Below are positions 1 through 14,179 of a stretch of 64,000 nucleotides of DNA, piece after piece. How positions within the stretch are numbered: position 1 is the stretch's first letter; every line of letters begins with the position of its first letter. The notes under the pieces are model-generated. The model did no database searches and was not told the origin of the DNA. It saw only the letters and a program-made list of their open reading frames with translations. The DNA is taken from contig JBAIZL010000002.1 of the NCBI GenBank assembly GCA_036971475.1, forward strand, positions 128,529,533-128,593,532. The letters run 5' to 3'. The translations under genes and the position numbers were made by a program. This DNA is from Prosapia bicincta. Lineage: Eukaryota > Arthropoda > Insecta > Hemiptera > Cercopidae.

Positions 1-3000
1 TATGCATAAGGGTAAAGGGAGGAATATCCTGCTCTTCCTAGACATAAAACACACTGCAACCGAATCTACGGTCTACCTAAACCTTTAGGAAATCCTTATG
101 CCTAAGGGTAAAGGGAGGAATATCCTGCTCTTCCTAGACATAAAACACACTGCAACCGAATCTATGGTCTACTTAAACCATTAGGAAATCCTTATGCCCA
201 AGGGTAAAGATGGAATATCCTGCCCTTCATAGACATAAAACACACTGCAACCGAATCTATGGTCTACTTAAACCATTAGGAAATCCTTACGCCTAAGGGT
301 AAAGGGAGGAATATCCTGCTCTTCCTAGACATAAAACACACTGCAACCGAATCTATGGTCTACTTAAACCATTAGGAAATCCTTATGCCTAAGGGTGAAG
401 ATGGAATATCCTGCCCTTCATAGACATAAAACACACTGCAACCGAATCTACAATCTACTTATACCATTAGGAAATCCTTATGCCTAAGGGTACAGGGAGG
501 AATATCCTGCCCTTCATAGACATAAAACACACTGCAACCGGATCTATGGTCTACTTAAACCATTAGGAAATCCTTATGCCTAAGGGTAAAGGGAGGAATA
601 TCCTGCTCTTCCTAGACATAAAACACACTGCAACCGAATCTACCGTCTACTTAAAATATTAGGAAATCCTTATGCCTAAGGGTAAAGGGAGGAATATCCT
701 GCTCTTCCTAGCCATAAACACACTGCAACCGAATCTACGGTCTACCTAAACCATTAGGAAATCCTTATGCCTAAGGGTAAAGGGAGGAATATCCTGCCCT
801 TCATAGACATAAAACACACTGCAACCGAATCTACCGTCTACTTAAAATATTAGGAAATCCTTATGCCTAAGGGTAAAGGGAGGAATATCCTGCTCTTCCT
901 AGCCATAAACACACTGCAACCGAATCTACGGTCTACCTAAACCATTAGGAAATCCTTATGCCTAAGGGTAAAGGGAGGAATATCCTGCTCTTCCTAGACA
1001 TAAAACACACTGCAACCGAATCTACCGTCTACTTAAAATATTAGGAAATCCTTATGCCTAAGGGTAAAGGGAGGAATATCCTGCTCTTCCTAGCCATAAA
1101 CACACTGCAACCGAATCTACGGTCTACTTAAACCATTAGGAAATCCTTATGCCTAAGGGTAAGGGGAGGAATATCCTGCTCTTCCTAAACATAAAACACA
1201 CTGCAACCGAATCTACAATCTACTTATACCATTAGGAAATCCTTATGCTTAAGGGTACAGGGAGGAATATCCTGCCCTTCATAGACATAAAACACACTGC
1301 AACCGAATCTACAATCTACTTATACCATTAGGAAATCCTTATGCCTAAGGGTAAAGGGAGGAATATCCTGCTCTTCCTAGACATAAAACACACAGCAACC
1401 GAATCTATGGTCTACTTAAACCATTAGGAAATCCTTATGCCTAAGGGTAAAGATGGAATATCCTGCCCTTCATAGACATAAAACACACTGCAACCGAATC
1501 TACAATCTACTTATACCATTAGGAAATCCTTATGCCTAAGGGTACAGGGAGGAATATCCTGCCCTTCATAGACATAAAACACACTGCAACCGGATCTATG
1601 GTCTACTTAAACCATTAGGAAATCCTTATGCCTAAGGGTAAAGGGAGGAATATCCTGCTCTTCCTAGACATAAAACACACTGCAACCGAATCTACGGTCT
1701 ACCTAAACCATTAGGAAATCCTTATGCATAAGGGTAAAGGGAGGAATATCCTGCTCTTCCTAGACATGAAACACACTGCAACCGAATCTACGGTCTACTT
1801 AAACCTTTAGGAAATCCTTATGCCTAAGGGTAAAGGGACGAATATCCTGCTCTTCCTAGACATAAAACACACTGCAACCGAATCTATGGTCTACTTAAAC
1901 CATTAGGAAATCCTTATGCCTATGGGTAAAGATGGAATATCCTGCCCTTCATAGACATAAAACACACTGCAACCGAATCTATGGTCTACTTAAACCATTA
2001 GGAAATCCTTATGCCTAAGGGTAAATGGAGGAATATCCTGCTCTTCCTAGACATAAAACACACTGCAACCGAATCTATGGTCTACTTAAACCATTAGGAA
2101 ATCCTTATGCCTAACGGTACAGGGAGGAATATCCTGCCCTTCATAGACATAAAACACACTGCAACCGAATCTACAATCTACTTATACCATTAGGAAATCA
2201 TTATGCCTAAGGGTAAAGGGAGGAATATCCTGCTCTTCCTAGACATAAAACACACTGCAACCGAATCTATGGTCTACTTAAACCATTAGGAAATCCTTAT
2301 GCCTAAGGGTAAAGATGGAATATCCTGCCCTTCATAGACATAAAACACACTGCAACCGAATCTACAATCTATTTATACCATTAGGAAATCCTTACGCTTA
2401 AGGCTACAGGGAGGAATATCCTGCCCTTCATAGACATAAAACACACTGCAACCGAATCTACAATCTACTTATACCATTAGGAAATCCTTATGCCTAAGGG
2501 TAAAGATGGAATATCCTGCCCTTCATAGACATAAAACACACTGCAACCGAATCTACAATCTACTTATACCATTAGGAAATCCTTATGCCTAAGGGTACAG
2601 GGAGGAATATCCTGCCCTTCATAGACATAAAACACACTGCAACCGGATCTATGGTCTACTTAAACCATTAGGAAATCCTTATGTCTAAGGGTAAAGGGAG
2701 GAATATCCTGCTCTTCCTAGACATAAAACACACTGCAACCGAATCTACGGTCTACTTAAACCATTAGGAAATCCTTTTGCCTAAGGGTAAAAGGTGGAAT
2801 ATCCTGCTCTTCCTAGACATAAAACACACTGCAACCGAATCTACGGTCTACTTAAACCATTAGGAAATCTTATGCTTAAGGGTAAAGGGAGGAATATCCT
2901 GCTCTTCCTAGACATAAAACACACTGCAACCGAATCTATGGTCTATTTAAACTATTAGGAAATCCTTATGCCTAAGGGTAAAGCAAGGAATACCCTGCTC

Positions 3001-4494
3001 TTCCTAGACATAAAACACACTGCAACCGAATCTACAATCTACTTAAACCATTAGGAAATCCTTATGCCTAAGGGTAAAGTGAGGAATATCCTGCTCTTCC
3101 TAGACATAAAACACACTGCAACCGAATCTACGGTCTACTTAAACCTTTAGGAAATCCTTATGCCTAAGGGTAAAGGGAGGAACATCCTGCTCTTCCTAGA
3201 CATAAAACACACTGCAACCGAATCTACGGTCTACTTAAACCATTAGGAAATCCTTATGCTTAAGGGTAAAAGGAGGAATATCCTGCCCTTCATAGACATA
3301 AAACACACTGCAACCGAATCTACGGTCTACTTAAACCATTAGAAAATCCTTATGCTTAAGGGTAAAGGGAGGAATATCCTGCCATTCCTAGACATAAAAC
3401 ACACTGCAACCGAATCTACGGTCTACTTAAACCATTAATAAATCCTTATGCTTAAGGGTAAAGGGAGGAATATCCTGCCATTCCTAGACATAAAACACAC
3501 TGCAACCGAATCTATGGTCTACTTAAACCATTAGAAAATCCTTATGCTTAAGGGTAATGGGAGGAATATCCTGCTCTTCCTAGACATAAAACACACTGCA
3601 ACCGAATCTACGGTCTACTTAAACCATTAGGAAATCCTTATGCTTAAGGGTAAAGGGAGGAATATCCTGCCCTTCATAGACATAAAACACACTGCAACTG
3701 AATCTACGGTCTACTTAAACCATTAGGAAATCCTTATGCTTAAGGGTAAAGGGAGGAATATCCTGCCATTCCTAGACATAAAACACACTGCAACCGAATC
3801 TACGGTCTACTTAAACCATTAGGAAATCCTTATGCCTAAGGGTAAAGGGAGGAATATCCTGCCCTTCATAGACATAAAACACACTGCAACCGAATCTATG
3901 GTCTACTTAAACCTTTAGGAAATCCTTATGCTTAAGGGTAAAGTGAGGAATATCCTGCCATTCCTAGACATAAAACACACTGCAACCGAATCTACGGTCT
4001 ACTTAAACCATTAGGAAATCCTTATGCCTAAGGGTAAAGGGAGGAATATCCTGCCCTTCATAGACATAAAACACACTGCAACCGAATCTATGGTCTACTT
4101 AAACCTTTAGGAAATCCTTATGCCTAAGGGTAAAGGGAGGAATATCTTGCTCTTCCTAGACATAAAACACACTGCAACCGAATCTACGGTCTACTTAAAC
4201 CATTAGGAATTCCTTATGTCTAAGGGTAAAGGGAGGAATATCTTGCTCTTCCTAGACATAAAACACACTGCAACCGAATCTACGGTCTACTTAAACCATT
4301 AGGAAATCCTTTTGCCTAAGGGTAAAGGGAGGAATATCCTGCCCTTCATAGACATAAAACACACTGCAATCGAATCTTCTGGTCTACTTAAACCATTAGG
4401 AAATCCTTATGCCTAAGGGTAAAAGGAGGAATATCCTGCTCTTCCTAGACATAAAACACACTGCAACCGAATCTATGGTCTACTTAAACCATTA
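1..4494. repeat. 96-bp satellite array, about 47 copies, left end beyond window
   Basis: Units of 96 bp follow one another without spacers; a recurring landmark is 'tatgcctaagggtaaaggga', seen at 97 and 193 and onward. A minority of units read 'aaagatgg' in place of 'aaagggagg' and are 94 bp. Other alternating variants are 'ctcttcct' versus 'cccttcat', and 'tacggtctac' versus 'tacaatctac' or 'tatggtctac'. A run of variant units around 390-545 recurs near 1450-1600 and 2500-2650, giving a higher-order period of roughly 1.05 kb (11 units). Units after about 2750 are more uniform. The array stops abruptly at about 4494 and enters unique DNA. No reading frame of note crosses it. Confidence 0.97.
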
Positions 4495-6070
4495 AAATCA
4501 ATCGTAAAAGTAACTAACACAAAATATGTATGTCTGATAAGTCTGCATTATTGCCGTTACCTTTATATGTGGTCCTCTGCTAATATCTCCTTAGACTAAG
4601 ACCGCCCGTTGGTGGCTCATGGGCAAGTTGCGCGGTTTCGCAAAACTAACCAGAGGTCAGTAGCATGAAAAAATAAATTTATTTATTATGTAAGAATCAT
4701 GTACACTATCACGAGCGATTATCCATCATATAACATGATCCATCATTAAAAATAATAATAAAAACGTCGGAGCCGCAGTGACAGTTCGTCCAGTTGCAGA
4801 GAATCTCGTTCGGCTTGGTTGCATGGAAACCTGCAACACCCAGTGACGCTACTCCTAATAGAAAAAAAGCATTGGTAGGTCCAGACAGATTGAATTACCT
4901 ATGCAGCGCCGTAAGGATCTATTAGGTTACAGACGGGCTGCAACCTCGCGAGTATTCGATTAAGATAGGGTCCCTCCGAAGATACGCATTTGCTCTCTGT
5001 TTTTAGTCAAATGAGTAATTTTTATTTCTTTATTTTATTTATTTTTATTGCTTTAATAATTTGGATCTTAACATAATATGTTGACATTCACAGTTAGGAA
5101 TGATTTGAGATGAGTTTGTTAATAAATAAACCCATGACTTGAGATCCGGAATCTTAAATAAGTATACATAAAATAAAAATGCCAATATATTTCCTTCAAT
5201 AAAATAAATCAGAAGCTATTAGACAGTATCTATCTATTTCCCCTATAACAGCCCTTTAAGTTTTTATGATTGATATTTTTTGTCTTAAAAAAATCTAACA
5301 CTTTACGATCTGCAAACCCAATGGGTTATAGGCACCAGTCGCCCACTTGACTTCAATTCCCCTCTTACTCTTAATGCACTTTTCACCTTAAAATATTCAA
5401 AGTCGTCGGCAAAATCGAAATATAAAAAGTAGTTATAAAAGATTATGTAAAACCTTGCAATGAACACGTGTAATTATTGAAAAAGACTTTAATCAAAGGA
5501 CAAGTGAGAAAGTAATATTTGTATTCCGATAATTGGTAATGTTATATATTCTCCATCAGTGTTATTAAATTGCAGAAAACCCAGGTTTACATACAGCTTA
5601 TTATCTTATAGACGAATTTATCTATATGGCGTCATAAGAAGATATTGCGTAATGTGGATTTATTGTAACAGACATGTAAGATTATCTGGCCAGATGCGCA
5701 TGGCCAAGATAGCCCCGTGGGGTTTATAGCATGCACGGACGACCACTTTTGCATGTTTGCACATTGATCTGTAGCGTAAACATACAGATAAGTTATAAGA
5801 AACGATAAAAGCAAAATTAATCCAACCTTGTAACAGGGGCAATTAACTAACTCCACAAAAACTTTCCACTTGTGTTTATTCCGAGACGTGTCAGTCCAGC
5901 CCAACACTTAACCTTAACACCGTCCTCCAGACTGCATCTTGTCCTTCCTCGCATTACTCTAAAGATAAGCATAGTCTTTCTGGAAAAAAGCAGACCCGAT
6001 TAAAAAAAAGAACCCGAATATATAATTTTTACTCACTGAAAAGTAAAACACATTTTCCCAAAAAAGGAAA
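4495..6070. other. AT-rich spacer, no gene seen
   Basis: Non-repetitive DNA between the 96-bp satellite and the inverted-repeat element. The part from 4560 to 4960 is less AT-rich than its surroundings, but no frame gives a recognisable protein. The longest open frame (91 codons, minus strand, 5632-5907) has no family motif and is probably chance. No tRNA box pair or other RNA gene was recognised. Confidence 0.6.
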
Positions 6071-6646
6071 CATAATTTATCATAAGCTTATTACCCAAAA
6101 ACGTTTCAAGTCGGCGCCGTAGTCGTGCCTACTTTTTGCTAATCCATCAAATCTATTCCAAACATTTCCTAAACAATCAACTTCTTAATTGCTTGATTTC
6201 CCATGACTAAATATAGCGAACCATAACGTTTTCTCACGAAACAAAAATTTCATGTGTTCGGTATTATGAGAATATGCGGGAAAATAACTGATCTTAGTTC
6301 TCGGCGAAGACCATAGAATATCATATTTTATCTGATAAAAAATATGTGATTACAATGTTTTCGATCAGATATACAGATTGAGGTTTTACATGGAATGTGG
6401 TTACTGTAGATGCTTATATAAATATAAGATATAATATATCGTTAAACCTTTTGTATCATATATTGAATATATTTCTTATATTTATATAATAAGTGTATTG
6501 AATAAATAATTAAATAGCCTGCGACTATATCCCAAAAGGCTCCAACAACAAGTAAAATCTGTTTATTTGTTACGTTCAGGAGTCCAAGAATGAAATTCGG
6601 CGCCGACTTCAAACTTTTGTGGGTAATAGGCTTATGATAAATTATG
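6071..6646. mobile_element. 576-bp inverted-repeat (MITE or foldback-like) element
   Basis: Two 49-bp arms face each other at 6071-6118/6119 and 6598-6646 and match at 45 of 49 positions. The outer end reads 'cataatttatcataag' and the inner end reads 'gtcggcgccg'. The roughly 480 bp between them is AT-rich and non-coding. This layout fits a non-autonomous DNA transposon (MITE) or a foldback element. I could not find a clear target-site duplication in the immediate flanks, so the exact outer boundary and superfamily remain open. Confidence 0.7.
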
Positions 6647-7242
6647 TTCTCATTATTTGAGAACTATTTTTTTCTATGGGGTAAAATACTACAAAAAATA
6701 AATATTGTGATGGTTTATTTTGCTTATTGTCTTATAATTCATAGTCCTTATTAAAAAAATTTCATTCAAAAGGTTTTTCCAACATTTAAAATAGCTTATT
6801 ATTGTCTCCAAATCAGACAGACTGAGATTACAATGGTACCACCGGGAAGGTTTTCTCTTTTATTTGGAAGCAAAAGCACCTTGATCTGGTAAATACTTCT
6901 ATAGTTATCGTGGAACAAACAGAAAAAAAACATGCGGATCAAATACAGAGTCGGCCCGTCGATCCTTTTTCAAAGTAGGTTGATAATATGAAAGCGTTCA
7001 GTTTGTGTTCCATCTTTTGCTGTCCATCTTAATACTTTTTACAGGTGCTTTTTGTTATATTTTTGAAGTTTTAACTTCTTTACGCGTTGTGAAAAAACAC
7101 GAGATTAAATAATTGCTTTCGCGTCACGCTGTTTCTGAAACGCATACCTTACAACATATACCTTACATATACCTTACCTTACATAGCTAAGAAATGCTAG
7201 TCTGTCTTGAGGAAACGACAAGGGAGAGATGCATCTTCAACA
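6647..7242. other. AT-rich spacer, no gene seen
   Basis: Unique-looking DNA with no supported coding frame. A short run of 'accttacatat'-type repeats lies at about 7147-7187. Confidence 0.55.
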
Positions 7243-7556
7243 GAAGTATATGGTGACGATACGTTGGTCACATCGTCAGAAGAGACAGATAAACATGATG
7301 ATACAATAGTTCGAGGACAAGTCCAAAGACAAAGCATCGGACCCGGAAGTATATAGGGACGATACTTTGGTCACATCGTCAGAAGAGACAGATAAACATG
7401 ATGATACAATAGTTCGAGGACAAGTCCAAAGACAAAGCATCGGACCCGGAAGTATATGGTGACGATACTTTGGTCACATCGTCAGAAGAGACAGATAAAC
7501 ATGATGATACAATAGTTCGAGGACAAGTCCAAAGATAAAGCATCGGACCCGGAAGT
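7243..7556. repeat. 103-bp tandem repeat, three copies
   Basis: The landmark 'gaagta' falls at 7243, 7346, 7449 and 7552, an exact 103-bp spacing. The copies are almost identical, for example 'gacgatactttggtcacatc' and 'cagataaacatgatgatac' in each. Open frames across it on the minus strand (7379-7594) merely translate the repeat. It shares its period with the 44-48 kb satellite but not its sequence. Confidence 0.93.
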
Positions 7557-8597
7557 AGATCATCAACCAGATGGCAGGCAACAAGATTGCACAAACATTA
7601 CCAACACTACGACTCTAACGCTGAGAGAGGCTGAAGACTGTGCTGTATAGAGGCACAAGCCAGTAAGCCGTGTGAAAACGACAACAGAGAGGTGCGTCTT
7701 CTTCATTACACAACAAGCAAACAATAGATAACCCAACACATGCAGAGCTGCACTGACATTGATACGATCACCTTTATATCTGCTAATACAGTACTTCTTC
7801 CTGAAACAAGTGATTTAGGCTATCTTGTAATTATAAAAACAGTTATTTCCAAAATAACTACATGTCTTGAACAGTGGCGGAGGTCATGGGAGGGTCCAGG
7901 GTGTCCGGACCTCTTCCAAAATAAGAAACTATAATTTTTTTCAAGTGAAAACTTCTATAGTGACGCCTACAAAATCTTATTGGATGGACATAAACATACA
8001 ATTTCTTGACAGTGCAATTTCCGTCAGATTACGCTATGAGTCACCTCAAAGTGAATTAAATGATAACATATGATTTCATGTAACAGCTGATTTTGTGTTA
8101 AGGTTATGTTGTAGAGCAGGAGTTTTACACGTTGATTATTATTATTATTATTATATTTTATTTGAAATAGTTTTGATCAGTTAATAAACATATTAATTTG
8201 TTTAATTTGTAATCAATCTCAATATAACGATACTAGTAAATCATGTACTGTATTTTTAATGCAATTTTTGAAAGGAAACAATTTTTAGGCCCGTTTTATA
8301 CCGTTTAAAGTACTGATTTGAATTGTTGGAAAAATGTGTACTCAGTAAACATCTAATAAATGGTTTTTGTTACTCAAAATTATAAAACAATGAATCGAAC
8401 TAAAATTCGGAATCGAACTAAAACTTTTAAGTAACGCTCAAAACGAAATGAATGGGTGAAAGTTGAACTGAAAATTAATCGAAACCGAAAAAATATTTTA
8501 ATATGTTTAAAAAGCTAATATTTTAAAATCTGTTCAATTTACTGACTGATGCCAAATTGTATTAAAAGTTCTCTTACCAGTTGAAACAAGTCGTCTA
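7557..8597. other. Spacer containing a possible dispersed-repeat end
   Basis: Mostly AT-rich DNA without a recognisable gene. The segment near 7873-7920 ('agtggcgga', 'gggtccaggg', 'gtccggacc') resembles end sequences that I associate with dispersed insect transposons, but only one end is visible and I cannot name the family. The two 64-68-codon frames over it (7740-7934, 7867-8073) have no family features. Confidence 0.4.
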
Positions 8598-9816
8598 TAA
8601 TGTTACCACCTACAGCATAGTGTTACCACCCACAGTATAATTTTACCACTCGCAGCGTGATGGTTCCACCCTCAATATAATTTTACCACCCTATGCATGA
8701 TGTTACCATCCGAAGCATAATGTCGTTACCCGTAGCATAATTTTACCATGCGCTGTATAATATCGAAACTCATAGCAATATGTAAGAAACCGCAGCATAA
8801 TGTTACTACCTATAGCATAAAGTGCCAGGATAGTGCTACCACGGATAACTTAGTTTTGCCACCCAAAGCATAATGTCGTTACCCGTAGCATAATGTTACC
8901 AGCCGAAGGATTATGTAACCATCCATAACATAATGATTCCACCGGTAGCCTATTGTTACCACCCGCTGAATAATGTTGCGACCCTCAGTTGAATGTTGCG
9001 ACCTTCATTATAATGTAGCCATACCTCAGCATAATGTTTTCACCTTCAGCATATTTTCATCACCTGCAGATAATTGCTGCCACCAAATTCCTAATACTGC
9101 CACCCACAGCGTAATGTTACCACCCAAAGCATAATGTCGTTACCCGTAGTATAATGTTACCAGCCGCAGTATAATATCGCCACTCATAGCATTAAGTAAC
9201 AACCCGCAGAATAATGTTAGTACATGTAGCATAAAATTACCACTCGCAGGATAGTGCTACCACGCATAGCTTAATGTTGCCACCCAAAGCATAATGTCGT
9301 TACCCGTAGCATAATGTTACCAGCCGCAGTATAATATCGCCACTCATAGCATTAAGTAACAACCCGCAGAATAATGTTAGTACATGTAGCATAAAATTAC
9401 CACTCGCAGGATAGTGCTACCACGCATAGCTTAATGTTGCCACCCAAAGCATAATGTCGTTACCCGTAGCATAATGTTACCAGCCGCAGTATAATATCGC
9501 CACTCATAGCATTAAGTAACAGCCCGCAGAATAATGTTAGTACATGTAGCATAAAATTACCACTCGCAGGATAGTGCTACCACGCATAGCTTAATGTTGC
9601 CACCCAAAAAATAATGTCGTTACCCGTAGCATAATGTTACCAGCAGCAGTATAATATCGCCACTCATAGCATTAAGTAACAGCCCGCAGAATAATGTTAG
9701 TACATGTAGCATAAAATTACCACTCTCAGGATAGTGCTACCACGCATAGCTTAATGTTGCCACCCAAAGCATAATGTCGTTACTCGTAGCATAATGCTCC
9801 AACTACAGCATAATGT
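8598..9816. repeat. 20-bp minisatellite with 160-bp higher-order blocks
   Basis: The array is built from 20-bp units of the form 'aatgttaccacccgcagcat', strongly diverged from one another in the left half (8598-9130). From 9131 on, eight different 20-mers form a 160-bp block repeated almost unchanged: the landmark 'ataatgtcgt' lies at 9131, 9291, 9451, 9611 and 9771. The period is not a multiple of three, and no long frame crosses it. Confidence 0.93.
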
Positions 9817-9960
9817 GGGTGGTCCATAGTTGACGCATTCGAATATAAAAAAGGAAAATATGAATTACGTAAATATTTTATGTAATTAAATCATGAATTT
9901 CATGAATATTATTCACGATTTAAATTTCGACATGAGTAAACTTATCGTGAAGGTAATTAC

Positions 9961-10260
9961 AGCCAACTGTTCCAATTTACCAACTGTTAGGACGTATAAT
10001 TCGGGAAGTGGAGAAGTGGGTCACAACGCAGCACGACCTTCCGTCTGCAGCACGTGCTAGGCTAGACTAATTGTTGGGCTTTGGGTGATGCTCTGTGACG
10101 TCACCCATTGTAACTGGACAATCCGTGAAGCCGTTTACAGCGCGTAATAACAAGTTGTCGGATATTCGGGAAGTGAGGAAGTGGGTCACAGCTGTCGGGA
10201 ACTACGAGACCCAAGGTCATCCGACACGTACTAGACCGAATAGCAGGGGCCGGACACTAA
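9961..10260. repeat. Diverged direct duplication, about 165-bp offset
   Basis: The segment near 9994-10070 ('attcgggaagtgg', 'gaagtgggtcaca', 'cacgtgctag') reappears near 10161-10240 ('attcgggaagtga', 'gaagtgggtcaca', 'cacgtactag') with substitutions and small indels. Between them, at 10096-10103, lies a perfect palindrome 'tgacgtca' (a CRE-type octamer), with no gene to attach it to. A 75-codon plus-strand frame (10095-10322) covers the second copy but has no recognisable domain. Confidence 0.6.
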
Positions 10261-10551
10261 ACTACACTTTGCTGGTTGTTTACGTCACTATAAAGTATCA
10301 GCCTGTTAAAATTGTACTGTGATAGGAATTTCAAAAAAACACAAAATTAACATAATTATTACAATATTTACAAACTCCAATTTTTTAATTCTGTTACTTT
10401 ACAACACATTTTAAAGAAGTAACAAATAATTTAAGTGTCGTAGAAACTAAGTAGCCCATTTTTTTATTTTTTTAAATTTTTAATTTGGGAGCGGGTTTTA
10501 AACAGCCCGAAGCACTGCTACCTTAAGGTATATTGTACTTACCTCCCTGAT

Positions 10552-11403
10552 CTAGTCAAATAGCCCCTTCCCTCTTACCAGGTTTAGGAGTTTCTTGACT
10601 AGTGTTTTACCTTCAGCATCCACCAGAGCCGTTCCATCACCAAAGAGGTTGAAGCGCCTCTCGGCAAGTGCTTCACATCTGTAAATAATGTGAGTGGCAG
10701 TCTCCAGTTCCTGCCCGCATAATCTGCACACTGGTTCATCTTTGTAGATACCCATTTTATGCAGATGTTTCCTTAGTCCACCGTGTCCCGTGAGTAGACC
10801 TGTGGCTATCCTCAATTCCTGCCTAGACAGATAGATGAGACTCTTCTGCAGCCCCAAGGAAGGTTTCCTAAGGATTAGCTTACTATGTCTCATCCCTTCA
10901 GCCCTGATCCAGTGCTCACAGTGTCTTTCAGCCATCCACCTTCGCACTGCCATCTTGACCATGGATTTGGAAATACCTACCGCAGGCTCCGGTCCAATCA
11001 GGGGAGTCGAAGACCCCTCTCTGGCCAGCGCATCTGCGGCTTCATTTCCAAGTATTCCCATATGCCCTGGCACCCAACCTATCTTGATTTGATTGTGCCT
11101 TGCCAGGGCTTGTAGGTTATTTAGGCACTCCCTGACTATGGCCGAGGTGACCACATGTCCGTTTAGTGCCTTAATTGCTGCCTGACTGTCATAGAAAATA
11201 GCATCCCGAGTCCCGTGTATTCCCCTTCTCGCTATCTCTCCCAGACAGGCATTTATAGCATATATTTCGGCCTGAAAGAGAGAGGTATACCCCCCCAAGG
11301 AAAAAACTAGTTTTACCCCTGGGTTTTTACAATACACCTCTGCTCCAGTGCCTAAGTCCATCTTGGAGCCATCTGAGCTCTCGATGTTACTGACCCTGAC
11401 CAT
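10552..11403 (-). pseudogene. LINE ORF2 fragment: RNase H domain and C-terminal zinc motif
   Basis: An open frame of 283 codons encodes the C-terminal part of a LINE polyprotein. RNase H removes the RNA strand of RNA:DNA hybrids during second-strand synthesis. All four acidic residues expected at the active site are present: D11 in SDGSK, E46 in QAEIYA, D72 in YDSQAA and D124 in NEAAD. H114 in WVPGHMG is also present. A C-X2-C-X8-H-X4-C motif follows at residues 226-243, as is usual after RNase H in this group. The methionine at 11403 is not a genuine start: the family protein continues upstream into an RT domain that is broken here. The intact frame suggests a fairly recent insertion, or that only the 3' part escaped damage. 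Confidence 0.88.
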
Positions 11404-11529
11404 TCCATCATAGTTTGGTGGGCCTGGTCAGGTGCAAACGTCCGAGTAAAGTGGTCACTGCCCATTTCCAAGATCGAAGGACTTAGACTTCTTCAGTCAC
11501 GTACCTCATCTGGCTACACCACTGCCACA

Positions 11530-11839
11530 AAAAATTAGTTCCGATTGGTTACCGGTGGGCTTAGGTATAAAGACCACCTTACTAGATTTCCAGGCTGCCG
11601 GCACATGCCCTAGAGCAATGCTTAGCCTGTATAATTTAGTAAGTAATAAGCACCAGCATATCCATTCCCTGCTGCAGCAGCACAGGATAGATCCCATCTG
11701 GCCTTGGAGATTTATAGGGTTTAAATGTGCCAATAGCCCATCTTACCCTTTGTGGAGTTACTATCCTCCTTGCCACTTCCCAGTCCTCCCTCTTACCACG
11801 TCTTATGGAGAGTTTGGCAACTGGTTCATGCACATACAA
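11530..11839 (-). pseudogene. LINE reverse transcriptase N-terminal fragment, frameshifted
   Basis: Two overlapping minus-strand frames together resemble the first conserved blocks of LINE reverse transcriptase. The first (11839-11640) carries RVRWAIGTFKPYKSPRPDGI, the usual block with an SPGPDG-like motif in which G has become R. The second frame (about 11640-11540) continues with KLYRLSIALGHVPAAWKSSK and VVFIPKPTG, a well-known following block. A frameshift near 11640 separates them. The palm domain with the YADD-type catalytic motif is absent, because only about 130 bp separate this piece from the RNase H frame. This is a dead remnant. Confidence 0.82.
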
Positions 11840-11869
11840 TTGGAAAAGTATGAAATAGCCTCAATATAC

Positions 11870-13087
<1,218 letters not shown>

Positions 13088-14179
13088 ACATTCTAATAAT
13101 ACATATGGAATACCAGTGATATAGGAAAGAGGAAATGTACGCCTCTCAACCCTTTACATAATGTTACAACTAAAATGATTGCTTACCCTAGCGGTATTGT
13201 GACTGGACTATGTACCTGGTGGAAGTAGTCCTCTTCAGTTATGTTCTTATTGAAGGCGATGTTGTAGATGGATAATTGCATCCCTGGTATATTTAGCTTC
13301 ATATTCCCCTTCCGGTTATATGACTGAATGCCTTGCCTCTCTTCCTTCTTGATGTAGTTGAGGTAAATACTATTCTAATAATACATAATAATACCTGTGA
13401 TATAGGGAAGTGGCAATGTATGCCTCTCAACCCATTACATAATGTTACAACTAAAATGATTGCTTACCCTAGCGGTATTGATACAGGACTATGTCCCTGG
13501 TGGAAGTAGTCCTCTTCAGTTATGTTCTTATTGAAGGGGGTGTTGCAGATGGATAATTGCATCCCTGGTATATTTAGCTTCATATTCCCCTTCCGGTTAT
13601 ATGACTGAATGCCTTGCCTCTCTTCCTTCTTGATGTAGTTGAGGTAAATACTATTCTAATAATACATATGTAATACCTGTGATATAGGGAAGTGGCAATG
13701 TATGCCTCTCAACCCATTACATAATGTTACAACTAAAATGATTGCTTACCCTAGCGGTATTGCCACAGGACTATGTCCCTGGTGGAAGTAGTCCTCTTCA
13801 GTTATGTTCTTATTGAAGGGGGTGTTGCAGATGGATAATTGCATCCCTGGTATATTTAGCTTGATATTCCCCTTCTGGTTATATGACTGAATGTCTAGCC
13901 TTTCTTCCCTCTTCCTTCTTGATGTAGTTGAGGTAAATACTATTCTAATAATACATATGTAATACCTGTGATATAGGGAAGTGGCATTGTACGCCTCTCA
14001 ACCCTTTACATAATGTTACAACTAAAATGATTGCTTACCCTAGGGGTATTGCCACAGGACTCTGTTCCTGGTGGAAGTACTTCTCTTCAGTTATGTTCTT
14101 ATTGAAGGCGGTGTTGCAGATGGATAATTGCATCCCTGGTATATTTAGCTTGATATTCCCCTTCTGGTTATATGACTGA

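Larger units (their letters stand above)
10455..11850 (-). mobile_element. Truncated non-LTR (LINE) retrotransposon with RNase H
   Basis: Read on the minus strand, this is the 3' half of a LINE: the start of a reverse transcriptase domain (11839 to about 11540), a missing RT core, an RNase H domain with a C-terminal zinc motif (11403-10552), a short 3' UTR, and an A-rich tail at about 10490-10455. The 5' part is gone; at 11873 the sequence changes to the long CA tract. RNase H between RT and a CCHC motif is found in the I, LOA and related Jockey-like clades; I cannot assign a clade. A reverse transcriptase that had lost its catalytic core could not mobilise itself. Confidence 0.85.

Noticed and set aside
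1..4494. CRISPR array
   Set aside because: The units are contiguous and variable along their whole length, with no unique spacers. The same holds for the 36-, 103- and 288-bp arrays, and the context is eukaryotic.
1..4494. Telomeric TTAGG-type repeat suggested by recurring 'ttagg' in the first array
   Set aside because: The pentamer appears once per 96-bp unit and is not tandemly repeated.
5632..5907. 91-codon minus-strand frame as a membrane protein gene
   Set aside because: It has a hydrophobic stretch but no family resemblance, no context and a length expected by chance in AT-rich spacer.
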